This document shows positions 51,181 to 60,331 of a DNA stretch of 64,000 bases, one piece after another. This DNA is from Grimontia kaedaensis (GTDB taxonomy: Bacteria; Pseudomonadota; Gammaproteobacteria; Enterobacterales; Vibrionaceae). The DNA lies in contig NZ_CP082276.1 in NCBI RefSeq assembly GCF_023746615.1, forward strand, positions 682,001 to 746,000. The letters are read 5' to 3'. The position numbers and the translations under genes were made by a program. How positions within the stretch are numbered: position 1 is the stretch's first letter; every line of letters starts with the position of its first letter. Under the pieces are notes generated by a model. The model ran no database searches and had not been told where the DNA came from. It was given only the letters and a program-made list of their open reading frames with translations.

Positions 51181-51864
51181 TTAGTTAACGACAACAGTCA
51201 TTACAGCAACAGGATTTAACCAGCGGTGAACAGAGAAGTCGACGTCGCTTCGACCGCCATTTGCATCACCATCTCCAATGTTACCTGGGTGAACATGAAC
51301 GGTATTATTGTTAACCGTTGTTTCCACGCCAGTACCATTCGCACCAAAGGTGAGGAAAGGAGGGTTAGGGATGCTTGTGCTCAACTCATCGTTTGCTTCT
51401 GTACCAGCATCATAACCATTCAACTTGATGTGATAAGTTCCCGGCTCTGAAGGAATTGGCCAGCTATCTAATCCTACGAATCCATCGTTTGTTGGCAGTA
51501 GCATGGCAGTTAATGAGAGATAACCCATTTCTCCGGTATCGATAGAAAAGTCAGTGCCAGTTGCCGGTGCCAAAGGGCCAGAAGCAGGGTTTTCAACAAC
51601 AATTCCTCCAGCGTTTGTGATAGCAGAAGATAAACCTGAGATATCACCCCCTTCAGCCATTGATTCTAGCTCCGCAGACGCACTGGTTCCTGCTCTAAAT
51701 AAAAACGAAGAACTATCGTGAGCCGCAACAAGCAGAGGGGTAAAGTAAATGCCTTTGGTCGCATTGGTTAAACTGATATCGAGTTGAGCTGCGAGGCCAG
51801 AAGCGGAAGCCATTGAACAGGTCAGGGCGATTGCTGTTAGATTTAATTTGGTGGGCTTTCTCAT
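51181..51864 (-). CDS. Secreted spondin-N domain protein
   Basis: 227 aa with a cleavable signal peptide (about 25 residues, ASASGLAA) and no lipobox, so it is periplasmic or exported. The Spondin_N domain shows LDISLTNATKGIYFTPLLVAAHDSSSFLFRAGTSASAELESMAEGGD, LSLTAMLLPTNDGFVGLDS and GYDAGTEANDELSTSIP. Nearly the whole mature protein is this one domain. It is clearly paralogous to the downstream lipoprotein. First gene of the pair, with AGGAAGAG-like ribosome-binding sequence upstream. Function unknown. Confidence 0.82.
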   Translation of the reverse strand: MRKPTKLNLTAIALTCSMASASGLAAQLDISLTNATKGIYFTPLLVAAHDSSSFLFRAGTSASAELESMAEGGDISGLSSAITNAGGIVVENPASGPLAPATGTDFSIDTGEMGYLSLTAMLLPTNDGFVGLDSWPIPSEPGTYHIKLNGYDAGTEANDELSTSIPNPPFLTFGANGTGVETTVNNNTVHVHPGNIGDGDANGGRSDVDFSVHRWLNPVAVMTVVVN

Positions 51865-52109
51865 TTTGCTCTTCCTTAACGAGTGAGTGTTTAAGTAGTG
51901 TGAAGAGCAAATTTCTCAATCAGGTCTCAAGAGTTTCGTTAAAACCTCACAAATTTATTGCAATGAAAATGGGTTTATTGAGGTCTATATGAATGTGGTT
52001 ATTGCAGTTTGATACTAATAGCATGCTCAAAGACAGTTTTCTAAAAGAAGACTTATTTGGTGAGCCGAATATGAGCACCTACATAAGTAAGGCTAAGGAG
52101 TGAGTCGTT

Positions 52110-52682
52110 GTGACTAAGCCAATCAAAGTAACGCTATATCGCTGGGGTGGCAGTTGGGGACCTTTCAGTGTGAAAATCCCATGCGGGGAATGCACACTTA
52201 CCAAAGACATCCTGAAAGATACTTTTGAAAAAGAGCTCGGTGATGTGCCTATCGAGCTGGAAGTGAAAGATTGGCTTTCGCATTGGTGGGAACCACTTAA
52301 AGTGGGGGCATGGCATGCGCCAATCCTGATGGTAGAAGGTAAGCTCGTTAGCCAGGGTGAAGCGCTTAATCGCGGAGTACTGGTTCAATCTGTTATCAAG
52401 GAGTGGACGAAGCGTGACACCCTGCAAGGCAACATTGTTTATGGCAAAGCAACGTGTCCGTATTGCGTGAAAGCCAAAGAAATGTTGGCAGAAGCCGGGA
52501 TTGAATATAACTACCACGATGTGGTGGTTGAAAGCGCCGCTTTATATCGAATGATCCCGGAGGTAAAAGCCATCATTGGTGAGAAAACGCCGGTTACCGT
52601 TCCTCAAATCTGGATGGATGGAAAATACATCGGTGGGGCAGATAACCTAGAGCAATGGCTGGCTTCGAAAACTAACGCGTAA
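52110..52682 (+). CDS. Two-domain thioredoxin-fold / glutaredoxin protein
   Basis: 190 aa. GTG start with AAGGAG nine bases upstream. The C-terminal half (about 107-190) is a classical glutaredoxin: VYGKATCPYCVKAKEMLAEAGIEYNYHDV with active site CPYC, then the TVPQIWMDGKYIGGADNLEQWL glutathione site. The N-terminal half (about 1-100) looks like another thioredoxin-like domain with a second CxxC (IPCGECTLTKD, C25-C28). Cytoplasmic dithiol oxidoreductase; the natural partner is unknown. Single-gene unit ending in a terminator. Confidence 0.82.
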   Translation: MTKPIKVTLYRWGGSWGPFSVKIPCGECTLTKDILKDTFEKELGDVPIELEVKDWLSHWWEPLKVGAWHAPILMVEGKLVSQGEALNRGVLVQSVIKEWTKRDTLQGNIVYGKATCPYCVKAKEMLAEAGIEYNYHDVVVESAALYRMIPEVKAIIGEKTPVTVPQIWMDGKYIGGADNLEQWLASKTNA

Positions 52683-52698
52683 ATAGGTAAAGTATTTG

Positions 52699-52736
52699 AA
52701 AGCATCCGCTTGAGTGACTCAGCGGATGCTTTTTCA
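52699..52736. terminator. Bidirectional intrinsic terminator
   Basis: GAAAGCATCCGCT (52699-52711) pairs with AGCGGATGCTTTTTC (52722-52736) over a 10-base loop, between converging genes. Confidence 0.9.
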
Positions 52737-52738
52737 TT

Positions 52739-53041
52739 TTAGTCAGTGACCTTCAACAGTGTTTTGCTCTCGTTATCGAAGGTGAAAACGCGCGATCGGA
52801 AAGCCATGGTCGACATGAAATAGGGAACAATATCGACCGTTTCGCGGTACTCATAAACGTAAACCGTGGTATCAGCGGCTTCAATGATCTCATCAGGTTC
52901 ACCATGATAAGAAACAACGCTGTCCAATGTGGTGACATTGGTTTGAGCGTTGAAAGCATTGAACTTTGCGCTTTCATCAAAAGGCGTGGAACAGCCAGTC
53001 AGAGCGACTGATAGTGCGATAGCGCATACGAGCTTTTTCAT
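52739..53041 (-). CDS. Small lipoprotein of unknown function
   Basis: 100 aa. Signal peptide with lipobox VALTGC. The mature part contains VVSYHGEPDEIIEAADTTVYVYEYRE and a C-terminal beta stretch (SRVFTFDNESKTLLKV). The G-x-P-D...Y-x-Y pattern recalls the small BamE/SmpA-like lipoprotein fold, but the match is too weak to name. Probably periplasmic-facing. Transcribed separately from the next lipoprotein gene (78-bp gap). Confidence 0.75.
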   Translation of the reverse strand: MKKLVCAIALSVALTGCSTPFDESAKFNAFNAQTNVTTLDSVVSYHGEPDEIIEAADTTVYVYEYRETVDIVPYFMSTMAFRSRVFTFDNESKTLLKVTD

Positions 53042-53119
53042 GTTATTTCCCTACTTGCAAAAAAAGGGCGAATCAATACCGCCCAGTAAAAATGGGTGCC
53101 AAATCCAGCGTGAACTCTT

Positions 53120-54058
53120 TTAACGATTCACAAAGAAGTGTTTGTTCAGGTATTCAACCATTGGAATGAAAGCGGGGTTTTCCCAGCTTCTAAGCACTTC
53201 ATGCGGCAACAGCGTTGGATCATCAGTGCCAACAATTCCCTTATTGATGAACTTGCTGCCGTCATTAATTTCGAGCTCTCCAAGCGGTGAAGTTTTTGAA
53301 CCTTCAACCATATACTCGTAAACCGTGCCGGCTACTGCCCCAGGGTTCATGTCGACACCAGCAGCTTCGTGAATTGGGTCAGGATCATTGGTGCATGATG
53401 GGATTTGACCATTGGAGTAAGGGCAATAGTCGTAAGATGAGATGTGTGGCAGCACTACAGATTGAGCATTTGCCTGCGCCGCAACAAACGGGATAGCGAT
53501 ATTGAAGGCGACATAGGCTGTATCCAGCTCATCACCTGCCAGCGTTTGATCATCAATGTAGTAATCAAAAAGCTGCATCACTTTCTGGTAAGTCGTTGGG
53601 CCGTTCGTCTCATTGATACCGCCATCTTGAGTGAACAGTAACTCAACGCCATTGACCACACTTTTACCATTCAAGGCGAGGTTAACAACAAACTCTCCTG
53701 CTGGCGTTGGTGAAGAAGGGTCAACATTGTTCCGAGAGGGAATGACGCCCAATACCAATGTTTTAGCATTAAAGGCATTTTGAACATCACGACTCGCCCA
53801 AGTCATCATATTGGTTACCCGTGTTACAACGGCTTGATGTTCTGAAGCAGAAATATTGGAAGGGTCAAAGTTAAGAACGTAAACCCCTTTGTTGAAAGGA
53901 CAGTTATTCACGTCCTGTGCTGATGTGAATTCACAGTTATCAATGGACTGATAGATATTCACTGTTGTTGCTGTGTTACCTGAATTTGACTTGTCCTCGC
54001 CACAACCTGTGATGGCTAACCCCAAAGCCAGTGCAAGGCTGATACTTCCTGCTTGCAT
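53120..54058 (-). CDS. Lipoprotein of unknown function (DUF4331-like composition)
   Basis: 312 aa from ATG 54058, with AGGA eight bases upstream; the longer frame adds residues before the signal peptide. Lipobox LAITGC. The mature protein is acidic with several Cys (DNCEFTS, NNCPF, DYCPY, PSCTN) that could form disulfides. It has recurrent motifs such as NFDPSNISASEHQAVVTRVTNMMTWASRDVQNAFNAKTLVLGVIPSRNN. I do not recognise a family with confidence. Cell-envelope location is predicted. Confidence 0.75.
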   Translation of the reverse strand: MQAGSISLALALGLAITGCGEDKSNSGNTATTVNIYQSIDNCEFTSAQDVNNCPFNKGVYVLNFDPSNISASEHQAVVTRVTNMMTWASRDVQNAFNAKTLVLGVIPSRNNVDPSSPTPAGEFVVNLALNGKSVVNGVELLFTQDGGINETNGPTTYQKVMQLFDYYIDDQTLAGDELDTAYVAFNIAIPFVAAQANAQSVVLPHISSYDYCPYSNGQIPSCTNDPDPIHEAAGVDMNPGAVAGTVYEYMVEGSKTSPLGELEINDGSKFINKGIVGTDDPTLLPHEVLRSWENPAFIPMVEYLNKHFFVNR

Positions 54059-54579
54059 CTCTTTAATCCTAAATATACGAAAACACCAAAACATCCCAGT
54101 AAGGCGCTTTGTTAATCCTTATAGAGCATCCAAGCTCAATGCATTTGTTTTGCGAATCATCGTCCGGACAATCAATTCGGCGGCATTATATGAACGGTGT
54201 TTTTAATTCTCAAGATGAAATCACATGTAAAAAATATGGGTATATATTTGCTTTTGCTGATAGATGAGGTGGTGAGTGTTCAGGTGGGAAAATAGATAGA
54301 TACATCCCGTTAACAAGGCAGGATGTGGCTGTGTTGGACAATCGTTTGCGAACCAGCGACAACACCTTGCCAACTGTCACGTTGTTTAAGATTGTATAGA
54401 CAACTACATGAATACTTCACCTAAAAGATTTACTAATTAGTTATCTTAACCCTGTTTAAATGAGATCTGAGTTTTAACATTGAGTTAAAGTTTTATTGCT
54501 CAATAAATGAGCTAGTCGGAATAAAAAAAGCACTTGGTGGGCCGATCACCAAGTGCTTTTTATGCAGTATTATCGAAAG
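54059..54579. other. Intergenic region with terminator
   Basis: 521 bases, AT-rich, no gene of credible composition. It should contain the promoter of the leftward lipoprotein gene. The only clear structure is the bidirectional terminator at 54526-54560. Confidence 0.5.
54526..54560. terminator. Bidirectional intrinsic terminator
   Basis: A perfect 14-bp stem AAAAGCACTTGGTG / CACCAAGTGCTTTT with a seven-base loop. It terminates the leftward cupredoxin-like gene. Confidence 0.9.
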
Positions 54580-55014
54580 CTACTCAACGATAAATGTTCC
54601 CGCCATGCCTTTACTGGCAAATCCAGCACATTCAAAGGCGTATTTGCCCGGCTTGATCGGGACAAAGAAAAGCTCCACTTCGCCTTCATCTTCAAATTCT
54701 ATCTCATAGAATCCATTAGCTTTGATCTCGATACCGCCAGCTTCTACCTTCCGCATCCAGACATTATCAAAGAAGCTATGTGCCTCGAACGCGCATTCTT
54801 TTGCGCCAGTACTGGTTATCGTTAGCGCATAGGCTTTACCCGTCTCCATCAGGAACTCTTTTTGGGAAATCGCAAATCCCGCATCATCAGTTCCGAGCAC
54901 GAGCTCAGGTAAGTCTGTTGCACGTTGGGAGAGATTGCCTTTTGCTGTCGCTTGAAACGACAGAACTGTTGAGAGTGCAAGCACCAGAGATAAACCCATC
55001 TTCGTTGCATTCAT
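54580..55014 (-). CDS. Secreted cupredoxin-like protein with incomplete copper site
   Basis: 144 aa with a signal peptide of about 24 residues (FQATA). The mature part has the cupredoxin beta pattern: ALTITSTGAKECAFEAHSFFDN, a strand-rich middle, and KPGKYAFECAGFASKGMAGTFIVE. The last part aligns with the usual copper loop, where Cys and Met are present but the His between them (C-x2-P-x-H) is not. One upstream His (EAHSF) is present. It could bind copper weakly or have lost it. Periplasmic; function unknown. Confidence 0.7.
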   Translation of the reverse strand: MNATKMGLSLVLALSTVLSFQATAKGNLSQRATDLPELVLGTDDAGFAISQKEFLMETGKAYALTITSTGAKECAFEAHSFFDNVWMRKVEAGGIEIKANGFYEIEFEDEGEVELFFVPIKPGKYAFECAGFASKGMAGTFIVE

Positions 55015-55188
55015 CCTTAACCCTTTGAATTTAAATCTTTATGAGTAGTGAATTTGATATTAGTTAATCCCTTAGCTTCGATAAATCCTCCTTTGGGAGG
55101 TTTTATTTGGACTAATTGAGGAAAGTGTTTTACAAGGCGTGTTCTAATAGTGCTTTGGAGAAGTACCGTTTAGATGGAATAAGAAAGC

Positions 55189-55635
55189 ATGGAGCAATCG
55201 ATCATCCACATTGCCTTGGTCGTGAAAGACTATGACGAAGCGATTGATTTTTACATGAACAAGTTGAAGTTTGAATTGATTGAAGATACTTATCAGCCAG
55301 AGCAGGATAAACGTTGGGTTGTAGTGTCACCACCAAGTTCAAACGGCGTGACCTTGTTGTTGGCAAAGGCATCGAAACCTGAACAACTGGATTTCATCGG
55401 GAACCAAGCTGGTGGCAGGGTATTCCTGTTTCTGAATACTGATGATTTTTGGCGTGATTACCATAAAATGGTATCGCTGGGAATCACGTTCGTCCGTGAA
55501 CCGAAAGAGGCGGATTACGGCACGGTCGCTGTGTTTGAAGATTTGTATGGCAATCTCTGGGATTTACTACAAATGAACGATGACCATCCAATAGCCCTTC
55601 GTGCTGCTCTGTGTTCAAGATTAAGTAGATGGTGA
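55189..55635 (+). CDS. VOC-superfamily (glyoxalase/bleomycin-resistance-like) protein
   Basis: 148 aa. The two beta-alpha-beta-beta-beta modules of the vicinal-oxygen-chelate fold are clear: IHIALVVKDYDEAIDFYMNKLKFELIED, and VFLFLNTDDFWRDYHKMVSLGITFVREPKEADYGTVAVFEDLYGNLWDLLQ. His in IIHIALVV and Glu in AVFEDLYGNLWDL fit metal ligands. It could be a small-molecule-modifying enzyme or binding protein; glyoxalase I itself is unlikely given the differing sequence. Cytoplasmic. The last residues (HPIALRAALCSRLSRW) may be a drifted tail. Confidence 0.85.
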   Translation: MEQSIIHIALVVKDYDEAIDFYMNKLKFELIEDTYQPEQDKRWVVVSPPSSNGVTLLLAKASKPEQLDFIGNQAGGRVFLFLNTDDFWRDYHKMVSLGITFVREPKEADYGTVAVFEDLYGNLWDLLQMNDDHPIALRAALCSRLSRW

Positions 55636-55644
55636 AGAGAAAGA

Positions 55645-55692
55645 AGACCTCTGGCTGCATGCTGGCAGAGCGCTGCTGACAGAGGCCTTTTA
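55645..55692. terminator. Probable bidirectional terminator
   Basis: CCTCTG (55648-55653) and CAGAGG (55680-55685) close an extended, internally paired hairpin, with T-rich sequence after it on the plus strand and TCTTCTTTCTC on the minus strand. Confidence 0.5.
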
Positions 55693-55708
55693 TTATCAGA
55701 TTGTTTGT

Positions 55709-57025
55709 TCAGCGGTTGTAAACAGATTGGCCGTAGGAATAGGTGTCACACACGGTTCTGTCATCACCCAAGGTCATTAGCACAAAGAGCTTGTCTTCTA
55801 ATGACTGAGCATGTTCCATCCTAAACTTCATTAGTTGGGTCGCATGTAAATCCAACACAACAAAATCAGCTTCTTTTCCTGATTCGAAATTACCAATCAA
55901 GTGATCCAGAGAGAGCGCTTTGGCTCCGCCTAATGTGGCCTGATACAGCGACTTCAATGGGTGCAGCTTTTTACCCTGAAGTTGCATCACTTTGTATGCT
56001 TCGCTCATGGTTTGAAGCAGTGAAAAGCTGGTACCAGCGCCGACATCTGTTCCCATTCCTACCTTAATACCCTTGGCTTCCATCTCGGAAAGCGGGAACA
56101 AGCCGGATCCTAAAAACAGATTCGAGGTAGGGCAAAAGGCTATCGCTGAATCGCTTTCTGAGAGCCTCTTGCATTCGCCATCACACAAGTGAATACCATG
56201 GGCAAACACCGAGCGGCTGGAAAGCAATCCGTGTTGGTCGTAGACATCCAGGTAGTTTTTACTTTCTGGGAACAGCTCCTGCACCCATTCGATCTCTTTC
56301 TGGTTTTCAGAGAGGTGAGTGTGCATATAAACGTCGGGATACTCTTCAAGCAGTTTGCCTGCTAAACGTAATTGCTCAGACGTGCTGGTGGGCGCAAAAC
56401 GAGGTGTCACGGCGTAATGCAAACGTCCCTTGTTGTGCCACTTTTCGATCAGCGCTTTGCTATCTTCATAGCCAGACTCAGGGGTGTCGGTCAGATCTTC
56501 AGGCGCATTTCTGTCCATCAGTACCTTGCCGGCAATCATCCGAAGATTTCGTTTCTCCGATTCCTGGAAAAAGACATCGACGGATTCTTTATGGACCGTG
56601 CCGAAAACTAAAGCCGTTGTCGTGCCATTTCGTGCGAGTTCATCAAGGAACTGTACGGCAACTTCACGAGCGTAATTTACATCAGCAAAGCGCTTTTCCT
56701 CTGGGAAGGTGTAGTTATTCAGCCAGTCTAGAAGCTGTTCACCGTAGGCGGCGATCATCCCTGTTTGTGGGTAGTGGATATGGGTATCAATAAATCCCGG
56801 TGTGATCAGTTTGTTCTCGAGTACGACCACTTCAACGCTGGGGTCGAGCGAAGGAAGGATATCGTCAGCGTGACCGACTTTCACAACGTGACCATCGGCA
56901 ACCAGCAGAACGCCATCATCAAAGTACTGATAAGAGTCTTCTAAACCCACGTCCGTTGGGTTGGCAAGGCTATGTAATATGGCAGCGCGAAAGGCTTTTG
57001 CCGGATGAGCTTTTGGGTCTGTCAT
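55709..57025 (-). CDS. guaD: Guanine deaminase
   Basis: 438 aa, amidohydrolase superfamily. Zinc ligands appear in PGFIDTHIHYPQTG (HxH), MHTHLSENQKEI and GTDVGAGTSFSLLQT (Asp). The sequence FGTVHKESVDVFFQESEKRNLRMIAGKVLMDRNAPEDL is characteristic of guanine deaminases. It converts guanine to xanthine plus ammonia, feeding the xanthine dehydrogenase encoded just upstream. Last gene of the operon xdhA-xdhB-xdhC-guaD, 4 bp after the xdhC stop. Cytoplasmic. Confidence 0.95.
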   Translation of the reverse strand: MTDPKAHPAKAFRAAILHSLANPTDVGLEDSYQYFDDGVLLVADGHVVKVGHADDILPSLDPSVEVVVLENKLITPGFIDTHIHYPQTGMIAAYGEQLLDWLNNYTFPEEKRFADVNYAREVAVQFLDELARNGTTTALVFGTVHKESVDVFFQESEKRNLRMIAGKVLMDRNAPEDLTDTPESGYEDSKALIEKWHNKGRLHYAVTPRFAPTSTSEQLRLAGKLLEEYPDVYMHTHLSENQKEIEWVQELFPESKNYLDVYDQHGLLSSRSVFAHGIHLCDGECKRLSESDSAIAFCPTSNLFLGSGLFPLSEMEAKGIKVGMGTDVGAGTSFSLLQTMSEAYKVMQLQGKKLHPLKSLYQATLGGAKALSLDHLIGNFESGKEADFVVLDLHATQLMKFRMEHAQSLEDKLFVLMTLGDDRTVCDTYSYGQSVYNR

Positions 57026-57029
57026 TCCT

Positions 57030-57926
57030 TTATGCCCTTATTTTCTCGTTATTTTTATTATCGTTATCTTCAGGCTCTCGTTTAAGAATAGAGAGTTTCT
57101 CAGCCTGTTTCTGTGATGCTGAATGGGAAGAGGACTCGCGTTTATTGGCAATCTGTTCACCCTGATAGCAAGCGATAAGCTCACCTGTTACAGATACGGC
57201 GATCTCCGCCGGGTGCTTTCCTTTCACCGCGTCGATGCCGATGGGGCAAATCATAGTGTTGATGGTTTCATCATCAAAGCCACGTTCTTTTAAGCGATAG
57301 TCGAAGCGTTTGCGTTTTGATAGGGAACCAATCAGGCCAAAGTACTTAGCGTCTCCACGTTTCAAAATGGCGCGCGAAAGATCGAAATCCAGCTGATGAT
57401 TATGTGTGAGTACCAGATACATACTGTCAGTTGGGAGCGTGGAAATTTCGCCAACAGGGTCGTCTGTTAAGCGCATTTCCACGTTGTCAGGGATGACATC
57501 GGGAAATTGATCTTCACGCTCATCAACCCAAATCACCTTGAACGGTAAAGTAGCCAGAATATGAACCATGGCTTTGGCGACGTGTCCTGCACCGAACAGT
57601 GCAAGAACATGACGTTGTTGGCCAATAGGCTCAAAGCTTAGTGTGACCATGCCTCCACAACATTGGCCAAGACGAGCGCCTAGATTAAAGCGTTCGATTT
57701 TCATGTCACTTTCACCATGCACCAGCATTTCTTGAGCGGCTTTCATCGCGACATGTTCAAGGTGACCACCACCGATAGTGGCGATAACTTCACTTTCAGT
57801 CACCAGCATTTTTGTGCCAGCGCCGCGCGGCACCGAGCCTTTGTCTTCAAGCACCGTGACCATCACACAGGGCGTGCCTTTGGCTTCGAGCTCTGCCAGC
57901 GCCTGGATCCAATTGTCTTTAAACAT
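57030..57926 (-). CDS. xdhC: Xanthine dehydrogenase accessory protein XdhC
   Basis: 298 aa from ATG 57926, with GGAGG six bases upstream; the GTG one codon earlier is too close to it. The N-terminal XdhC/CoxI domain reads VTVLEDKGSVPRGAGTKMLVT and IGGGHLEHVAMKAAQEML. The C-terminal Rossmann domain has LFGAGHVAKAMVHIL and ICPIGIDAVKGKHPAEIAVSVTGELIA. XdhC binds the molybdenum cofactor, promotes its sulfuration and inserts it into XdhB. The C-terminus is extended by a charged tail (about 270-298). Confidence 0.93.
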   Translation of the reverse strand: MFKDNWIQALAELEAKGTPCVMVTVLEDKGSVPRGAGTKMLVTESEVIATIGGGHLEHVAMKAAQEMLVHGESDMKIERFNLGARLGQCCGGMVTLSFEPIGQQRHVLALFGAGHVAKAMVHILATLPFKVIWVDEREDQFPDVIPDNVEMRLTDDPVGEISTLPTDSMYLVLTHNHQLDFDLSRAILKRGDAKYFGLIGSLSKRKRFDYRLKERGFDDETINTMICPIGIDAVKGKHPAEIAVSVTGELIACYQGEQIANKRESSSHSASQKQAEKLSILKREPEDNDNKNNEKIRA

Positions 57927-57949
57927 CACTGACCTCCACTTTTCGACGC

Positions 57950-60331
57950 TTACATCTCGAATGGCAAAGGCGATTTGCCTTTTCGCGCTTGTTTGATGGC
58001 GTTGTAAACCTGCTCAGGCGTCGCTGGTGCAGGCAGGTGAGGGATTTCGCCTTCATCTGCCACGCTCACGACAGCATCATGAATAGCGCTCCACACCGAA
58101 ATGGCCAACATAAATGGTGGTTCGCCGACCGCTTTCGAATGGAAGACGGTGTCTTCTGGGTTGGCACGGTTTTCTACCAATCGAGTGTTGAATATTTCCG
58201 GTGTATCAGCGACAGCAGGGATCTTGTAGCTGGCTGGGCCTGAGGTCATCAACTGGCCTTTGTCATTCCAAACCAACTCTTCTGTTGTCAGCCAGCCCAT
58301 GCCCTGAATAAAACCGCCTTCGACTTGGCCAATATCAATCGCAGGGTTAAGCGATGCGCCTACATCGTGAAGAATGTCAGTGCGTAGCACTTTGTATTCG
58401 CCAGTGAGGGTATCGACGATCACTTCTGAACATGAGACGCCGTAAGCGAAGTAATAGAAAGGGCGACCGCGTGCTGTTTCGTGATCGTAGAATATTTTGG
58501 GTGTGCGATAGAAACCGGATGCCGCCAACGAAATTTGGTTAAACCAACACAGTTCGGTGAAGTCAGCAAAGGTCATGGTTTGCTTGTCGCCAATCGACAC
58601 GATGCCGTTGCTGAAGACCACATCTTTAGGTGAGACATCGAAGTGCGAGGACGCAAAGTTGACCATCCGCTCTTTGATCGTGAGTGCGGCATTCTGCGCA
58701 GCCTTACCATTCAGATCAGTGCCGGACGATGCCGCTGTGGGTGAAGTATTTGGCACCTTTTCGGTATTGGTTGCGGTTACCTGAATCGCGCCGATATCCA
58801 CACTAAAGGTTTCAGCAACAATCTGCGCGACTTTGGTGTTCAAGCCCTGACCCATTTCTGTGCCACCATGGTTCAGCGAGATGCTGCCATCGGTATAAAC
58901 CGTGACTAACGCGCCAGCTTGATTAAGAAACGTGGCGGTAAAAGAGATACCGAACTTCACCGGAGTGATAGAAATGCCTTTCTTCAGGATAGGGCTGCTG
59001 GCGTTGAACTCCGCGATGGCTTTACGGCGCTTTTCATACTCGCAGGACATTTCCAAATCGGCGGTCATTTCGTGAATGAAATTGTCCTCTACCTTCTGGT
59101 AGTAGTGCGTTTCGTCGCGACCCTCTCCTGCGTAGTAATTCGCTTTACGAACCTCGAGAGGATCTTTCTTGAGGTGACAGGCGATGGTGTCCATCACATG
59201 TTCAATAGTCATCATGCCCTGCGGGCCACCAAACCCGCGGTACGCAGTATTCGACGCAGTATTGGTTTTTACACAATGCCCGGTTACCGTGGCATTGCCG
59301 AGGTAATATGCGTTATCAGAATGGAACATGGCGCGGTCGACAATTGAGCGAGATAAGTCCGGTGAGTGTCCGGCGTTACCTGACACCACGATTTCAATCC
59401 CTTGAATCACGCCATTGTTGTCGAAGCCCACTTTGTATTGATTAAAGAAGGGGTGGCGTTTACCCGTCATCATCATGTCTTCACGACGTGGCAAACGGAA
59501 TTTCACCGGTTGGCCTGTTTGGTTTGCAATTACGGCTGCAATACAGGCTGGAGCGGCTGCTTGTGTTTCTTTACCACCAAAGCCACCCCCCATACGGCGC
59601 ATATCGATCAATACTTTGTGCATCGAAACACCCAATACGGACGAAACCAGCTTTTGCACTTCGGTCGGGTTTTGAGTGGAGCAGTAAACAATCACGCCAC
59701 CATCTTCAGTGGGGACAACACTTGAAACCTGCGTTTCAAGATAAAAATGCTCCTGACCGCCGACATGAAGCGAGCCCTCCAATACGTGTTCTGCATTGGC
59801 GATGGCTGCCGCTGAATCTCCCCGCTTTTGGGTATGACTGTCGGTAACAAACAGCTCCTGTGCCAGGGCCTCTTCCACATCAAGAGCGGCAGGCAACAAT
59901 TCGTATTCAACGATGGCGGCCTCTGCACCTTTTCGGGCATTGTCGAGGCTGTCAGCGGCAACAGCAATCACAGGCTGACCAACATAAACAACCTTACGGT
60001 CGGCGAGCATAGGATCGCCGGGAAGGATAGGGCCAATATCGAGTTCACCCGGCACATCTTCGGCGGTGATCACAGTGCGAACACCGGGCACTTTGTAGCA
60101 AGGTGATACATCCAACTTGATAATATTCGCGTGAGCATGTGGGCTCATCAGCGCGTACACATGAAGCTGATTAGGGAATTCGCCGCGATCGTCTATGTAG
60201 AGCGCTTCGCCTGATACCTGCTTTTCAGCACTTTCATGTTTGACCGATTTGCCGACGCCAGTGGCTAATCCAGCTTTCGCTTGCGCGGTCATTTCTTCCA
60301 TGGTCATCGCTGGAGTCGTTTTACGAGACAT
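57950..60331 (-). CDS. xdhB: Xanthine dehydrogenase molybdopterin-binding subunit
   Basis: 793 aa. The N-terminal domain begins GKSVKHESAEKQVSGEALYIDD. Molybdopterin-site motifs are RRMGGGFGGKE, AYRGFGGPQGM, the glycine-rich TEMGQGLNTKVAQI and the catalytic base Glu in KAVGEPPFMLAISVW. With XdhA it oxidises hypoxanthine and xanthine to urate, passing electrons through FeS centres and FAD to NAD. Its start overlaps the xdhA stop by 11 bases. Length typical for XdhB. Cytoplasmic. Confidence 0.96.
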   Translation of the reverse strand: MSRKTTPAMTMEEMTAQAKAGLATGVGKSVKHESAEKQVSGEALYIDDRGEFPNQLHVYALMSPHAHANIIKLDVSPCYKVPGVRTVITAEDVPGELDIGPILPGDPMLADRKVVYVGQPVIAVAADSLDNARKGAEAAIVEYELLPAALDVEEALAQELFVTDSHTQKRGDSAAAIANAEHVLEGSLHVGGQEHFYLETQVSSVVPTEDGGVIVYCSTQNPTEVQKLVSSVLGVSMHKVLIDMRRMGGGFGGKETQAAAPACIAAVIANQTGQPVKFRLPRREDMMMTGKRHPFFNQYKVGFDNNGVIQGIEIVVSGNAGHSPDLSRSIVDRAMFHSDNAYYLGNATVTGHCVKTNTASNTAYRGFGGPQGMMTIEHVMDTIACHLKKDPLEVRKANYYAGEGRDETHYYQKVEDNFIHEMTADLEMSCEYEKRRKAIAEFNASSPILKKGISITPVKFGISFTATFLNQAGALVTVYTDGSISLNHGGTEMGQGLNTKVAQIVAETFSVDIGAIQVTATNTEKVPNTSPTAASSGTDLNGKAAQNAALTIKERMVNFASSHFDVSPKDVVFSNGIVSIGDKQTMTFADFTELCWFNQISLAASGFYRTPKIFYDHETARGRPFYYFAYGVSCSEVIVDTLTGEYKVLRTDILHDVGASLNPAIDIGQVEGGFIQGMGWLTTEELVWNDKGQLMTSGPASYKIPAVADTPEIFNTRLVENRANPEDTVFHSKAVGEPPFMLAISVWSAIHDAVVSVADEGEIPHLPAPATPEQVYNAIKQARKGKSPLPFEM

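Noticed and set aside
55083..55104. Terminator-like hairpin CCTCC/GGAGG before the VOC gene
   Set aside because: Only five pairs with mismatches next to them and located in a promoter region; too weak to list as a feature.
58919..59347. 142-codon plus-strand frame inside xdhB
   Set aside because: Antisense to a well-conserved gene; no start context.
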